Below the pieces are notes generated by a model that was given only the letters and a program-made list of their open reading frames with translations, did not search any database and was not told the origin of the DNA. From NCBI RefSeq assembly GCF_025336545.1, contig NZ_JAODBU010000002.1:62001-126000 (forward strand): a DNA stretch of 64,000 nucleotides, written 5' to 3'. The position numbers were made by a program, and so were the translations under genes. Source of the DNA: Eubacterium_U album. Lineage in GTDB: Bacteria > Bacillota > Clostridia > Lachnospirales > Lachnospiraceae. This document shows, piece after piece, positions 42,721 to 51,247 of the stretch (the first letter of the stretch is position 1; each line of letters starts with the position of its first letter).

Positions 42721-44262
42721 TTATTTTACAAGTAATGATTTTCCTGTCATTTCTTTTGGCTGTTCCATTCCCATTAATTCGATTAATGTAGGAACGATGT
42801 CTGCTAAGCATCCACCTTCTCTTAATTTATACTTAGGATCAGCATTTACTAAGATAAAAGGTACAGGATTTGTTGTGTGAGCTGTAAATGGTTCGCCTGT
42901 TTCATAGTCAACTAACTGCTCAGCATTTCCGTGGTCAGCACAGATAAACATCTGTCCATCAACTTCCTTAATAGCTTCTACTGCTCTGCCTACACATTCA
43001 TCTACTGCTTCAATAGCCTTGATAGCTGCTGATTCAACACCTGTGTGTCCTACCATGTCAGGATTTGCAAAGTTAATGATAATAACATCATATTTCTGTC
43101 CTTTAATTGCGTCTACAAGCTTATCACATACTTCATAAGCACTCATTTCAGGCTTAAGGTCATATGTTGCTACTTCTTTAGGTGAATTTACTAAAATTCT
43201 ATCTTCTCCCTTATTTGGTTCTTCTACACCACCATTAAAGAAGAATGTAACATGAGCATATTTTTCTGTTTCAGCAATTCTAGCCTGAGTCATGTTATGT
43301 GCAGCTAAATATTCACCAAATGTATTTCTAATTTCAACTTTCTTAAATGCGATTAATTTGTTAGGAATTGTAACATCATATTCTGTAAAGCATACAAATA
43401 CTAAATCTAATCTTTTTCCTCTATCAAATCCATCAAAATCATCTGCACAGAATGCTCTTGTAATCTGACGTGCTCTGTCTGGTCTGAAGTTACAGAAAAT
43501 AACAGAATCTTTGTCATTTACTGTTGCTACAGGAGCATCATTTTCCATAATTACTGTAGGAATAACAAATTCATCTGTCTTATCTACTGCGTATGAATCT
43601 GCAACTGCCTGTACAGGGTCTGTAGCTTTATTTCCTTCTCCCTTTGTAATAGCATCATATGCCTTAACAACTCTATCCCAGTTATTATCTCTATCCATTG
43701 CATAGTAACGTCCTGAAATTGAAGCAATCTTTCCAACACCAATTTCAGCCATCTTATCTACTAATTCCTGAACATAATCTTTTCCTGATGCAGGAGGTGT
43801 ATCTCTACCATCTAAGAATGCATGTACATATACCTTTTCAAGACCAAATTTCTTAGCCATTTCAATTGTTCCATAAATATGTGTATTATGGCTGTGTACA
43901 CCACCGTCTGATAATAATCCAAAGATGTGTAATGCACTGTTGTTTTTCTTGCAATTTTCCATTGCCTTAACTAACTCTTCATTCTTAAAGAAATCTCCAT
44001 CCTGAATTTCTTTTGTGATTCTTGTTAATTCCTGGTATACAATTCTTCCTGCACCCATATTTAAATGACCTACTTCAGAATTTCCCATCTGTCCGTCAGG
44101 AAGGCCTACTGCCATTCCACTTGCATAACCTTTTACAAAAGGATATTCTGCCATAAGCTTGTCCATTACAGGCTTTTTAGCTTCTGCAACAGCATTTGCT
44201 TTTGCATTTTCATTTAATCCATATCCGTCTAAAATCATTAAAACTGTTGGTTTTTTGCTCAT
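42721..44262 (-). CDS. gpmI: Cofactor-independent phosphoglycerate mutase
   Basis: A 513-aa 2,3-bisphosphoglycerate-independent mutase that interconverts 3- and 2-phosphoglycerate with Mn2+. Visible features are the metal site in MILDGYG, the phosphoserine motif MGNSEVGHLNMGAGRIVYQ, DGRDTPP, NFRPDRARQ, and the metal ligands in ADHGNAEQ and NFANPDMVGHTG. AAGGAG precedes the ATG. It begins 22 nt after the stop of the beta-helix gene, so the two are probably co-transcribed. Confidence 0.97.
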   Translation of the reverse strand: MSKKPTVLMILDGYGLNENAKANAVAEAKKPVMDKLMAEYPFVKGYASGMAVGLPDGQMGNSEVGHLNMGAGRIVYQELTRITKEIQDGDFFKNEELVKAMENCKKNNSALHIFGLLSDGGVHSHNTHIYGTIEMAKKFGLEKVYVHAFLDGRDTPPASGKDYVQELVDKMAEIGVGKIASISGRYYAMDRDNNWDRVVKAYDAITKGEGNKATDPVQAVADSYAVDKTDEFVIPTVIMENDAPVATVNDKDSVIFCNFRPDRARQITRAFCADDFDGFDRGKRLDLVFVCFTEYDVTIPNKLIAFKKVEIRNTFGEYLAAHNMTQARIAETEKYAHVTFFFNGGVEEPNKGEDRILVNSPKEVATYDLKPEMSAYEVCDKLVDAIKGQKYDVIIINFANPDMVGHTGVESAAIKAIEAVDECVGRAVEAIKEVDGQMFICADHGNAEQLVDYETGEPFTAHTTNPVPFILVNADPKYKLREGGCLADIVPTLIELMGMEQPKEMTGKSLLVK

Positions 44263-44284
44263 TTTTCTCTCCTTAAATTAAACT

Positions 44285-45604
44285 TTATTTTTCTATTCCC
44301 CATGAAATTTCCTGCTTCTTCAAATTAATTGCCACTGCATTCTCACGGGTTCTTTCGCTATTTCCTCTGAAATACAAAATATCGTATCCTTTGAAAATAA
44401 CATTCATATCATAACCACAGTTACTAACTGTGTTGGTTAACATTTCCTCAGTCTGTTCTTTTGTAATATTAGTCTTTACTTTTGAGTAGCTGCTTGCAGA
44501 GCCTACATTCTGCTGCACACAAAAATATATTGGATTTCTCTTAACATTAGAGAATGTATTATTTTTTACATGTATGCCTTCTATTCCGCCACCTGAAATA
44601 GCATGTGCTCCACTACTATAAGCTTTCTTACTCTTTAATCCAATTTTGTTAAAAGTATTATTTTCAATGGTTGCATTCTTCCAGTTAAGTATAAATACAC
44701 CATTGTCAAAAATATTTTTAAATGTATTATTAGTTATTACTACATTTTCGTGATAAACATTTTCACCATTCTTCTGTGAATACTTATGTGTACCAACACC
44801 ACGTGTAACTCCATCAAATACATTGTTTGTTATTGTTATATTTTTATTATCTGTTCTATCCTGTGCAACCCACACTGCATTAAGGCCATGTGTTTCAGGG
44901 TCCGGAGTATCAAGATTAATAGCCTCTTTCATATAATTTTTAGCCCTTGTACTTGCTTTAGAACCTTTAAATGTACAATTTTCAATAACAACATTCTCTA
45001 CACCTGTTATTTCAAGGAAATGTCCTCCATTCTGATTTTTAAATGTTATTCCTGAAACTTTTACATTTTTATTGTGGGATATTACAATTGTTCCTCCACC
45101 TTCAACAAAATTATTGTCAATTGTAGCATTCCCTTTACCTGTTATTGAAATGTTCTTTGCACCACTTACTTTTTTACATGACCCTTTTATCTTGCTTTTT
45201 GATGGTGGACATAATGAAAATACATTATTTGATGGTGGATATCCTGCTCCACCAGTTTGATATATATTTTTTAATACAACTCCATTCTTCAACACAACCT
45301 GAACATTTGATGGAATATATACAGAATTAGACATTTCGTATGTGCCTTTTTTTATAATAAATTTACCACCGCCTGCTTTTTCTAATTGCTTCATATAATA
45401 ATTAAAAGCTACTGTATACTTCGTATATTTGTTATAATTAGAATACTTTTTTATTTCTGAAGGAATTGACTTTGTTGTCATTGTTATTGTTTTCTTAGCA
45501 TATACATTCTTTGCCTGTATATGGGTTACTCCTGTTACACATAGCATAACTGCCAATGTAGACACTAATCTTATAATTATTTTATTTCTTTTCTTCATAT
45601 TCAT
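44285..45604 (-). CDS. Secreted right-handed beta-helix (pectate-lyase-like) protein
   Basis: A 439-aa exported protein. Residues 1-36 form a signal peptide (KKRNKIIIRL, then VSTLAVMLCVTGV). The rest is a parallel beta-helix visible as repeated N-x-T-I-x-N-N-x-F units (ITITNNVFDGV, VVITNNTFKNI, ATIENNTFNKI, IHVKNNTFSNV). The family includes polysaccharide lyases and hydrolases, but I see no proven catalytic set, so the activity is open. It stands between tpiA and gpmI, 22 nt upstream of gpmI, an unexpected insertion in a glycolytic cluster. Confidence 0.88.
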   Translation of the reverse strand: MNMKKRNKIIIRLVSTLAVMLCVTGVTHIQAKNVYAKKTITMTTKSIPSEIKKYSNYNKYTKYTVAFNYYMKQLEKAGGGKFIIKKGTYEMSNSVYIPSNVQVVLKNGVVLKNIYQTGGAGYPPSNNVFSLCPPSKSKIKGSCKKVSGAKNISITGKGNATIDNNFVEGGGTIVISHNKNVKVSGITFKNQNGGHFLEITGVENVVIENCTFKGSKASTRAKNYMKEAINLDTPDPETHGLNAVWVAQDRTDNKNITITNNVFDGVTRGVGTHKYSQKNGENVYHENVVITNNTFKNIFDNGVFILNWKNATIENNTFNKIGLKSKKAYSSGAHAISGGGIEGIHVKNNTFSNVKRNPIYFCVQQNVGSASSYSKVKTNITKEQTEEMLTNTVSNCGYDMNVIFKGYDILYFRGNSERTRENAVAINLKKQEISWGIEK

Positions 45605-45722
45605 ATTCCTAACGAATTTTTTGTTTGATATTAAACAAAAGAATTTTAATTTTAAAACTTACTCCTTAAATTTAATATCTGATAATAGTTAATTGTTATT
45701 AAATACTCAATCTGTTCTTCAA

Positions 45723-45760
45723 TAAAGGGCTGATGCAATTTTGTTGCAACAACCCTTATT
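45723..45760 (-). terminator. Terminator after tpiA
   Basis: AAGGGTTGTTGCAA and TTGCATCAGCCCTT pair with two mismatches around a CAAAA loop; TTATT follows. Confidence 0.7.
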
Positions 45761-45767
45761 TAAAATC

Positions 45768-46517
45768 TTATTTATTATAGTTGACAATCTTTCCAAATTC
45801 TGCTTTAAGGCTTGCACCACCAACTAAACCACCATCTATGTCAGGTTTAGCAAGTAATTCTGCTGCATTTCCAGCGTTCATTGAACCACCATACTGAATT
45901 CTGATAGCTGCTGCTGTTGCATCATCATATACTTCTGCGATACATTCTCTGATTGCTGCACAAATTTCTTCTGCCTGATCAGATGTAGCTGTCTTACCTG
46001 TTCCAATAGCCCAGATTGGTTCGTAAGCGATAACTGCTTCCTTAGCCTGGTCTGCTGTTACATTTAAGAATGCAATCTTAATCTGCTGACGGATGAAATC
46101 AACTGCAACACCCTGTTCTCTCTGTTCAAGAGTTTCACCACAGCAAATAATAGGTGTAATACCATGTTCAAAAGCTTTTAATACTTTCTTATTTACTGTT
46201 GCATCTGTTTCTGCGAAATATTCTCTTCTTTCTGAATGTCCGATGATAACATACTTAACTCCAACATCTGTTAACATGTTAGGAGCTATTTCTCCTGTAT
46301 ATGCACCACTTTCTTCAAAATACATATTTTCAGCACCGATGTTGATGTTTGAACCCTTTGCTGCTTCCATAGCCGGTACTATTGAAATAGCTGGTACACA
46401 AAATACTACATCTACATCTTCATTAGCTACTAAAGGTTTTAATTCATTGATTAAAGCAACTGCCTCACTAGGAGTTTTGTTCATTTTCCAGTTACCTGCG
46501 ATAATTTTCTTTCTCAT
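45768..46517 (-). CDS. tpiA: Triosephosphate isomerase
   Basis: A 249-aa TIM-barrel enzyme interconverting dihydroxyacetone phosphate and glyceraldehyde 3-phosphate. The active-site residues are all visible: Lys in GNWKMNKT, His in VIIGHSERREYF, Glu in AYEPIWAIGTGKTA, and the phosphate loop IQYGGSM followed by GGLVGGASL. It follows pgk by about 92 nt in the order gap-pgk-tpiA and is closed by a terminator. Confidence 0.98.
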   Translation of the reverse strand: MRKKIIAGNWKMNKTPSEAVALINELKPLVANEDVDVVFCVPAISIVPAMEAAKGSNINIGAENMYFEESGAYTGEIAPNMLTDVGVKYVIIGHSERREYFAETDATVNKKVLKAFEHGITPIICCGETLEQREQGVAVDFIRQQIKIAFLNVTADQAKEAVIAYEPIWAIGTGKTATSDQAEEICAAIRECIAEVYDDATAAAIRIQYGGSMNAGNAAELLAKPDIDGGLVGGASLKAEFGKIVNYNK

Positions 46518-46609
46518 AATTATATAATCTCCTCTATATTTAAGACATATCAGTTAAAAGCATATTAAGCCTTTAACTGCTGATGATGCCTTATATAATA
46601 TTGTATATC

Positions 46610-47806
46610 CTACTTATCGTTTGCTGCTGCAACACCTGGTAATTCCTTACCTTCGAGGAATTCAAGAGAAGCTCCACCACCTGTTGAAATATGTGACATC
46701 TTATCACCAAATCCTAACTGGTTAGCTGCCGCTGCTGAATCACCACCACCGATGATTGTTGTAGCATCTTTAAGATCTGCCATAGCTTTAGCAATTGCAA
46801 TTGTACCATTAGCAAAGTTAGGCATTTCGAAACATCCCATTGGTCCGTTCCATACAACTGTCTTAGCTCCTTTAATAGCATTAGCAAATAATTCTGCTGT
46901 CTTTGGTCCGATATCTAAACCTTCCATATCAGCTGGGATTTCTCCACGTCCTACAACCTTGAAGTTGCAGTCATTTGAGAAGTTATCTCCAACTACTGTA
47001 TCGACAGGGATTAATAACTTAACACCCTTTTCTTCAGCTTTCTTCATCATGTTTACAGCATATTCTTTGTAATCTTCTTCAAGAAGTGATTTACCTACTT
47101 CTTCACCAAGACCAGCCATGAATGTGTATGCCATACCACCACCGATGATTAATGTATCAACCTTTTCAAGAAGGTTTTCAATAACTGAAATCTTTGATGA
47201 AACTTTTGCTCCACCAAGGATAGCTACGAATGGTCTTTCCGGATTGTTAACTGCGTTTCCAAGGAAATCGATTTCCTTCTGCATTAAGTATCCTACAACT
47301 GCTGTGTCAACAAATTTTGTTACACCAACGTTTGAACAATGTGCTCTGTGAGCTGTTCCGAACGCATCATTTACAAATACATCACAAAGTGAAGCTAATT
47401 CCTTGCTGAATTCTTCTCCGTTCTTTGTTTCTTCTGCACGATAACGTGTGTTTTCAAGAAGAATAACCTCTCCGTCTTTCATTGCTTCAACTGCAGCCTT
47501 AGCATTTGGTCCTACTACTTCAGGATCTGCTGCGAATTTAACTTCCTGTCCTAATAATTCTGAAAGTCTTACTGCAACTGGTGCTAATGATAATTCCGGC
47601 TTTGGTTCTCCCTTTGGCTTTCCAAGATGTGAGCAAAGGATTACCTTTCCACCATCAGCTATTAATTTCTTTATTGTTGGCAAAGCTGCTACTAAACGGT
47701 TTTCGTCTGTGATTTTTCCATCCTGTAATGGTACGTTGAAGTCACAACGAACTAACACTCTCTGTCCTTTTACATTGATATCATCTACTGATTTCTTATT
47801 AAGCAT
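46610..47806 (-). CDS. pgk: Phosphoglycerate kinase
   Basis: A 398-aa enzyme making ATP from 1,3-bisphosphoglycerate. Signatures are VRCDFNVPLQDG, SHLGKPKGE, the ENTRYRAEETKN loop, LGGAKVSSKI and the C-terminal IGGGDSAAAANQLG nucleotide loop. The ATG (MLNKKS) follows AAGGAG; a frame extension to 47824 would include that site and is rejected. A terminator after gap and a roughly 120-nt leader separate it from gap, so it may be regulated separately. Confidence 0.98.
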   Translation of the reverse strand: MLNKKSVDDINVKGQRVLVRCDFNVPLQDGKITDENRLVAALPTIKKLIADGGKVILCSHLGKPKGEPKPELSLAPVAVRLSELLGQEVKFAADPEVVGPNAKAAVEAMKDGEVILLENTRYRAEETKNGEEFSKELASLCDVFVNDAFGTAHRAHCSNVGVTKFVDTAVVGYLMQKEIDFLGNAVNNPERPFVAILGGAKVSSKISVIENLLEKVDTLIIGGGMAYTFMAGLGEEVGKSLLEEDYKEYAVNMMKKAEEKGVKLLIPVDTVVGDNFSNDCNFKVVGRGEIPADMEGLDIGPKTAELFANAIKGAKTVVWNGPMGCFEMPNFANGTIAIAKAMADLKDATTIIGGGDSAAAANQLGFGDKMSHISTGGGASLEFLEGKELPGVAAANDK

Positions 47807-47949
47807 TATATGTGCTCCTTTCATTTAAGCGCGTCATACGCGTAGTCTCATAAATCCCGGAATCAGTATAAACTTTATTCCAAGATTATATGCGCCCATG
47901 AAATGTACATCCATATAGATGTGACATTCATATTATCAGCGCAATATAA

Positions 47950-47980
47950 AAGGGTCCGGTCCAATTAAGACCGGACCCTT
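47950..47980 (-). terminator. GC-rich terminator hairpin after gap
   Basis: AAGGGTCCGGTC and GACCGGACCCTT are perfectly complementary over 12 bp around a 7-nt loop. TTTATATT follows on the minus strand. Confidence 0.85.
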
Positions 47981-48009
47981 ATGGATCTTATTTAAAGATT
48001 TCTTATTTA

Positions 48010-49026
48010 TTATGCTAATTCTGAGAAGTATTTGATTGTTCTAACCATCTGGCTTGTGTATGAGTTTTCATTGTCATACCATGAAACAACCTGTACTTCA
48101 TAAGTATCATCATCAACCTTTGATACCATTGTCTGTGTAGCATCAAATAATGAACCATATCTCATTCCAACGATATCGCTTGATACGATTTCGTCTTCAT
48201 TGTATCCGTAAGATTCGTTTGAAGCTGCCTTCATAGCTGCATTGATACCTTCAACTGTGATATCTTTTCCTTTAACTACAGCTGTAAGAACTGTTGTAGA
48301 ACCTGTTGGAACTGGAACTCTCTGTGCAGAACCGATTAATTTTCCGTTTAATTCTGGAATAACTAATCCGATAGCTTTAGCAGCACCTGTTGAGTTAGGT
48401 ACGATATTAACTGCTGCAGCTCTTGATCTTCTTAAATCACCTTTTCTCTGTGGTCCGTCAAGAGTCATCTGGTCACCTGTGTAAGCATGAATTGTTAACA
48501 TGATACCACTCTGGATTGGAGCGTACTTGTTAAGTGCATCAGCCATAGGTGCTAAGCAGTTTGTTGTACATGAAGCAGCTGAAATGATTGTATCATCTGC
48601 CTTTAATGTTTCGTGGTTTGTATTGTAAACGATTGTTGGAAGATCGTTTCCAGCTGGAGCTGAAATAACAACCTTACGAGCACCAGCATCGATATGAGCC
48701 TGTGCTTTAGCCTTAGATGTATAGAAACCTGTACATTCTAATACTACGTCTACTTTTAATTCGCCCCAAGGACACTTTGAAGCATCAGCTTCTGCGTAAA
48801 TCTTGATTTCTTTTCCATCAACGATGATTGAATCATCTGTAGCTGAAACTGTTTCAGCCTTGTCATATTTACCCTGTGATGAATCATACTTTAATAAGTG
48901 AGCTAACATCTTAGGACTTGTTAAGTCATTGATAGCTACTACTTCATAACCTTCTGCTCCAAACATCTGTCTGAAAGCAAGACGTCCGATACGTCCAAAA
49001 CCGTTAATTGCAACTTTAACTGACAT
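48010..49026 (-). CDS. gap: Glyceraldehyde-3-phosphate dehydrogenase
   Basis: A 338-aa NAD-type dehydrogenase with the Rossmann start KVAINGFGRIGRLAFRQM, the catalytic cysteine in SAASCTTNCLAP, the catalytic His further on in MLTIHAYTGDQ, and the C-terminal SWYDNENSYTSQMVRT. AGGAGG precedes the ATG. Codon use is visibly more optimised than in neighbouring genes, as expected for an abundant enzyme. It is transcribed from its own promoter. Confidence 0.98.
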   Translation of the reverse strand: MSVKVAINGFGRIGRLAFRQMFGAEGYEVVAINDLTSPKMLAHLLKYDSSQGKYDKAETVSATDDSIIVDGKEIKIYAEADASKCPWGELKVDVVLECTGFYTSKAKAQAHIDAGARKVVISAPAGNDLPTIVYNTNHETLKADDTIISAASCTTNCLAPMADALNKYAPIQSGIMLTIHAYTGDQMTLDGPQRKGDLRRSRAAAVNIVPNSTGAAKAIGLVIPELNGKLIGSAQRVPVPTGSTTVLTAVVKGKDITVEGINAAMKAASNESYGYNEDEIVSSDIVGMRYGSLFDATQTMVSKVDDDTYEVQVVSWYDNENSYTSQMVRTIKYFSELA

Positions 49027-49084
49027 TTAATTGTCCTCCTATTAAATAAGATATATTTTGTTAATTAATATTAACCTATTGATT

Positions 49085-49113
49085 ATTCTACATAAATACT
49101 TTCCAAATATCAA
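49085..49113 (-). promoter_or_regulatory. Sigma-A promoter of gap
   Basis: TTGATA and TAGAAT are separated by 17 bp. The predicted start leaves a 5' UTR of about 50 nt. Confidence 0.75.
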
Positions 49114-49256
49114 GAAGTTTTTTGCATTTTTCTCATATTTTGTTAATTTTTTGACAAATAAAACGTTTTTACTTTTATCTTCTCATTAATATAGTAATTT
49201 TCAGCAAAATTTGTTATATTCTACTCATAATTTTTTTCTTTGCTAATTTGTAATTA

Positions 49257-49444
49257 TTTCAGATTCAGGTATAAATATATATAACAAACGATAGGAAGTT
49301 TTTCGCAATTTTGCGAGCATAGTGTAAATAAAAAAGTAATGTTTGAGCCTTTAGGCGAGTTTTACTTTTTTATTTATTATAAACGGCGCAGCAAAATAAG
49401 AAAAACAACGTGTTTGGAATATATATTTATACCTGAATCTGAAA
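49257..49444. repeat. Nested palindromic element with 26-bp terminal inverted repeats
   Basis: Perfect 26-bp arms (starting TTTCAGATTCAGGTATAAAT) occupy 49257-49282 and 49419-49444. Inside lies a second perfect 15-bp inverted repeat (TAAATAAAAAAGTAA, 49325-49339 and 49362-49376) capped by a GCC-TTTA-GGC hairpin, and a small CGCAATTTTGCG hairpin before it. The inner stem ends in a T-run and may terminate transcription entering the PHP gene. It sits between the gap promoter and the PHP start. No transposase or clear target duplication. Confidence 0.7.
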
Positions 49445-49488
49445 CATTAACAAGTTGCAATACATATTACATAAGGAGAATATACGTT

Positions 49489-50256
49489 ATGTTATCTGAT
49501 TTTCATGTACATTCTAAATTTTCTGCTGATTCAGATGAGAATTTGGAAAATATAATAAACAAAGCCATAAGTTTAAATATGAAAGATATTTGCATCACTG
49601 ACCACCAGGACTGGTACTGGCCTGTCCCGGGTGAATCATTTGATATAGATACTGATTCATATTTTAATGAATTAAACATATTAAAAGATAAATACTCTTC
49701 AAAAATCAATCTTCATATTGGAGTTGAGCTTGGCATTACATGCGACAACTACAAAAAAAATGCTGATTTTTTAAAATCATATCCATTTGAATATGTCATT
49801 GGCTCCTGTCATATTGTAGACAACATGGACCCATATTATTCTGAATTTTGGGAAAATCGTAATGAAGCTGATGCTTTTAGGACTTATTTTTCAACTTTAC
49901 TTGATGCATTAAAATTGTTTAATTCATTCAATACATTAGGCCATTTAGACTACATAGTCAGATATGCGCCAAATAAAGATAAAAACTATAATTGTAGTGA
50001 TTATTTCAACATTGTCGAACAGATATTTAAAGAAATAATTCATAAAAATATTGCTTTAGAAATTAATACCGGTGCACTTGCAAAAGGAATGGATTTTGCA
50101 AATCCCCACTTTGATATGCTTTCATTTTATAAAGATCTTGGTGGAAAACTTGTGGCTGTAGGCTCCGATGCCCATATTGCCGGTAATATAGGATTTGGTT
50201 TTGACAAAGCCGCACAACTTATAGAACATTTTAATTTTAAAAATATTAATGAATAA
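49489..50256 (+). CDS. PHP-domain phosphoesterase, histidinol-phosphatase HisJ-like
   Basis: A 255-aa PHP-domain protein with the metal-binding motifs in order: DFHVHSKFSADSD, ITDHQD, GVELGIT, IGSCHIVD, GHLDYIVRY and GSDAHI. The length and motif set match the HisJ/HisK type of histidinol-phosphate phosphatase, although other small phosphate esters are possible substrates. The ATG at 49489 follows AAGGAG at 10 nt; an extension of the frame upstream runs through the palindromic element and is not coding. No other histidine genes lie nearby. Confidence 0.92.
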   Translation: MLSDFHVHSKFSADSDENLENIINKAISLNMKDICITDHQDWYWPVPGESFDIDTDSYFNELNILKDKYSSKINLHIGVELGITCDNYKKNADFLKSYPFEYVIGSCHIVDNMDPYYSEFWENRNEADAFRTYFSTLLDALKLFNSFNTLGHLDYIVRYAPNKDKNYNCSDYFNIVEQIFKEIIHKNIALEINTGALAKGMDFANPHFDMLSFYKDLGGKLVAVGSDAHIAGNIGFGFDKAAQLIEHFNFKNINE

Positions 50257-50258
50257 CT

Positions 50259-50307
50259 AAAAAAACTACAAAACTTCATTTAACAATCTGAAGTTTTGTA
50301 GTTTTTT
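50259..50307. terminator. Bidirectional terminator after the PHP gene
   Basis: AAAAAACTACAAAACTTCA and TGAAGTTTTGTAGTTTTTT are perfectly complementary over 19 bp around a 10-nt loop; it serves both convergent genes. Confidence 0.9.
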
Positions 50308-50334
50308 CATTTTTATTATAAAGATTAATTTATC

Positions 50335-51180
50335 CTATTTCACTATTCCATGTTCAAGGAAAAACTGTTTCCATCTTGGCACACATGAAGGCATAAGATG
50401 AACCCCATCACTTGTGTACTTAGGATCAAGAGCTCCTGTATCTTTTTTATCAAACACTTCATTTTCATCAAGCCATATTATATCGTATCCGTTTGTAAGT
50501 TCCTTAAGTTTCTTATTTCTTTTATCTATTTCCTTATTTTTTATATAAGTTTCTTCTTTGTCTTTCTTTTTTGTCACATGCATAATACTTTGAATAAATA
50601 TTATTGCATCAGGCTGTTTTTCTCTAATAGTATTTATTACTTTACCATATTGCTCAGCAAATGTATCTGCTGTTCCTGTTCCAATTTCATTTATTCCAAG
50701 CATTATATAAATTTTTTCAAATTTATTTTTTTCAAGGGCTTTTTTTACAGTTATTTTTTTCTTTCCTGATTTAACGATTTTTTCATCTAAAATCTTCCAT
50801 ACGGACACACCCTGTTCTGCATAAAATACTGTTTTGTCCCAATTTGCATATAACGATATTGTCTGTGTTCGTGAATCACCTATAAATAATGCCCCATCCA
50901 GATAAGATTCGTCTACAGTTACAAAATCACGATGTGCTTTTTCCTCTGTAACGGTTTCTGTCTGAGTTTCTCCCGATTCATCCGTAACTATCTGGATTTC
51001 TCCGGTATCATTTTGGATTACTTTTTTCCCTTTATTCTCTTTACTTTCCTGTTCCACTATCTTTTTAGTTTCGTTGTATTTTATTATGTCTTTTGTTCCC
51101 AGAAATATTCCAAAAATCACAACAGATACAACCATCACAATCAAGAATCCATATTTATCAAATATAGCCTTTTTATCCAT
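50335..51180 (-). CDS. Membrane-anchored SGNH/GDSL hydrolase
   Basis: A 281-aa protein with one N-terminal membrane segment (about residues 11-28, FLIVMVVSVVIFGIFLG), a Glu/Thr-rich spacer, and an extracytoplasmic SGNH domain: block I LFIGDSRT (Ser nucleophile), block III LGINEIG (Asn) and block V SDGVHLMP (Asp/His). It lies downstream of the MBOAT gene in the same operon. In such sets (AlgX/PatB/Oat-like) the SGNH protein accepts the acyl group that the MBOAT brings across the membrane and transfers it to a surface polymer, or removes it. Confidence 0.88.
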   Translation of the reverse strand: MDKKAIFDKYGFLIVMVVSVVIFGIFLGTKDIIKYNETKKIVEQESKENKGKKVIQNDTGEIQIVTDESGETQTETVTEEKAHRDFVTVDESYLDGALFIGDSRTQTISLYANWDKTVFYAEQGVSVWKILDEKIVKSGKKKITVKKALEKNKFEKIYIMLGINEIGTGTADTFAEQYGKVINTIREKQPDAIIFIQSIMHVTKKKDKEETYIKNKEIDKRNKKLKELTNGYDIIWLDENEVFDKKDTGALDPKYTSDGVHLMPSCVPRWKQFFLEHGIVK

Positions 51181-51247
51181 CTGTTTTCTCCTGTTAAAAT
51201 ATAAATATTAACTTAAACCTTAATCCACTAAGAGGTTATTATCATTT

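Noticed and set aside
49339..49488. N-terminal extension of the PHP protein
   Set aside because: It runs through the palindromic element; the ATG at 49489 has AAGGAG and matches the family start DFHVH closely.
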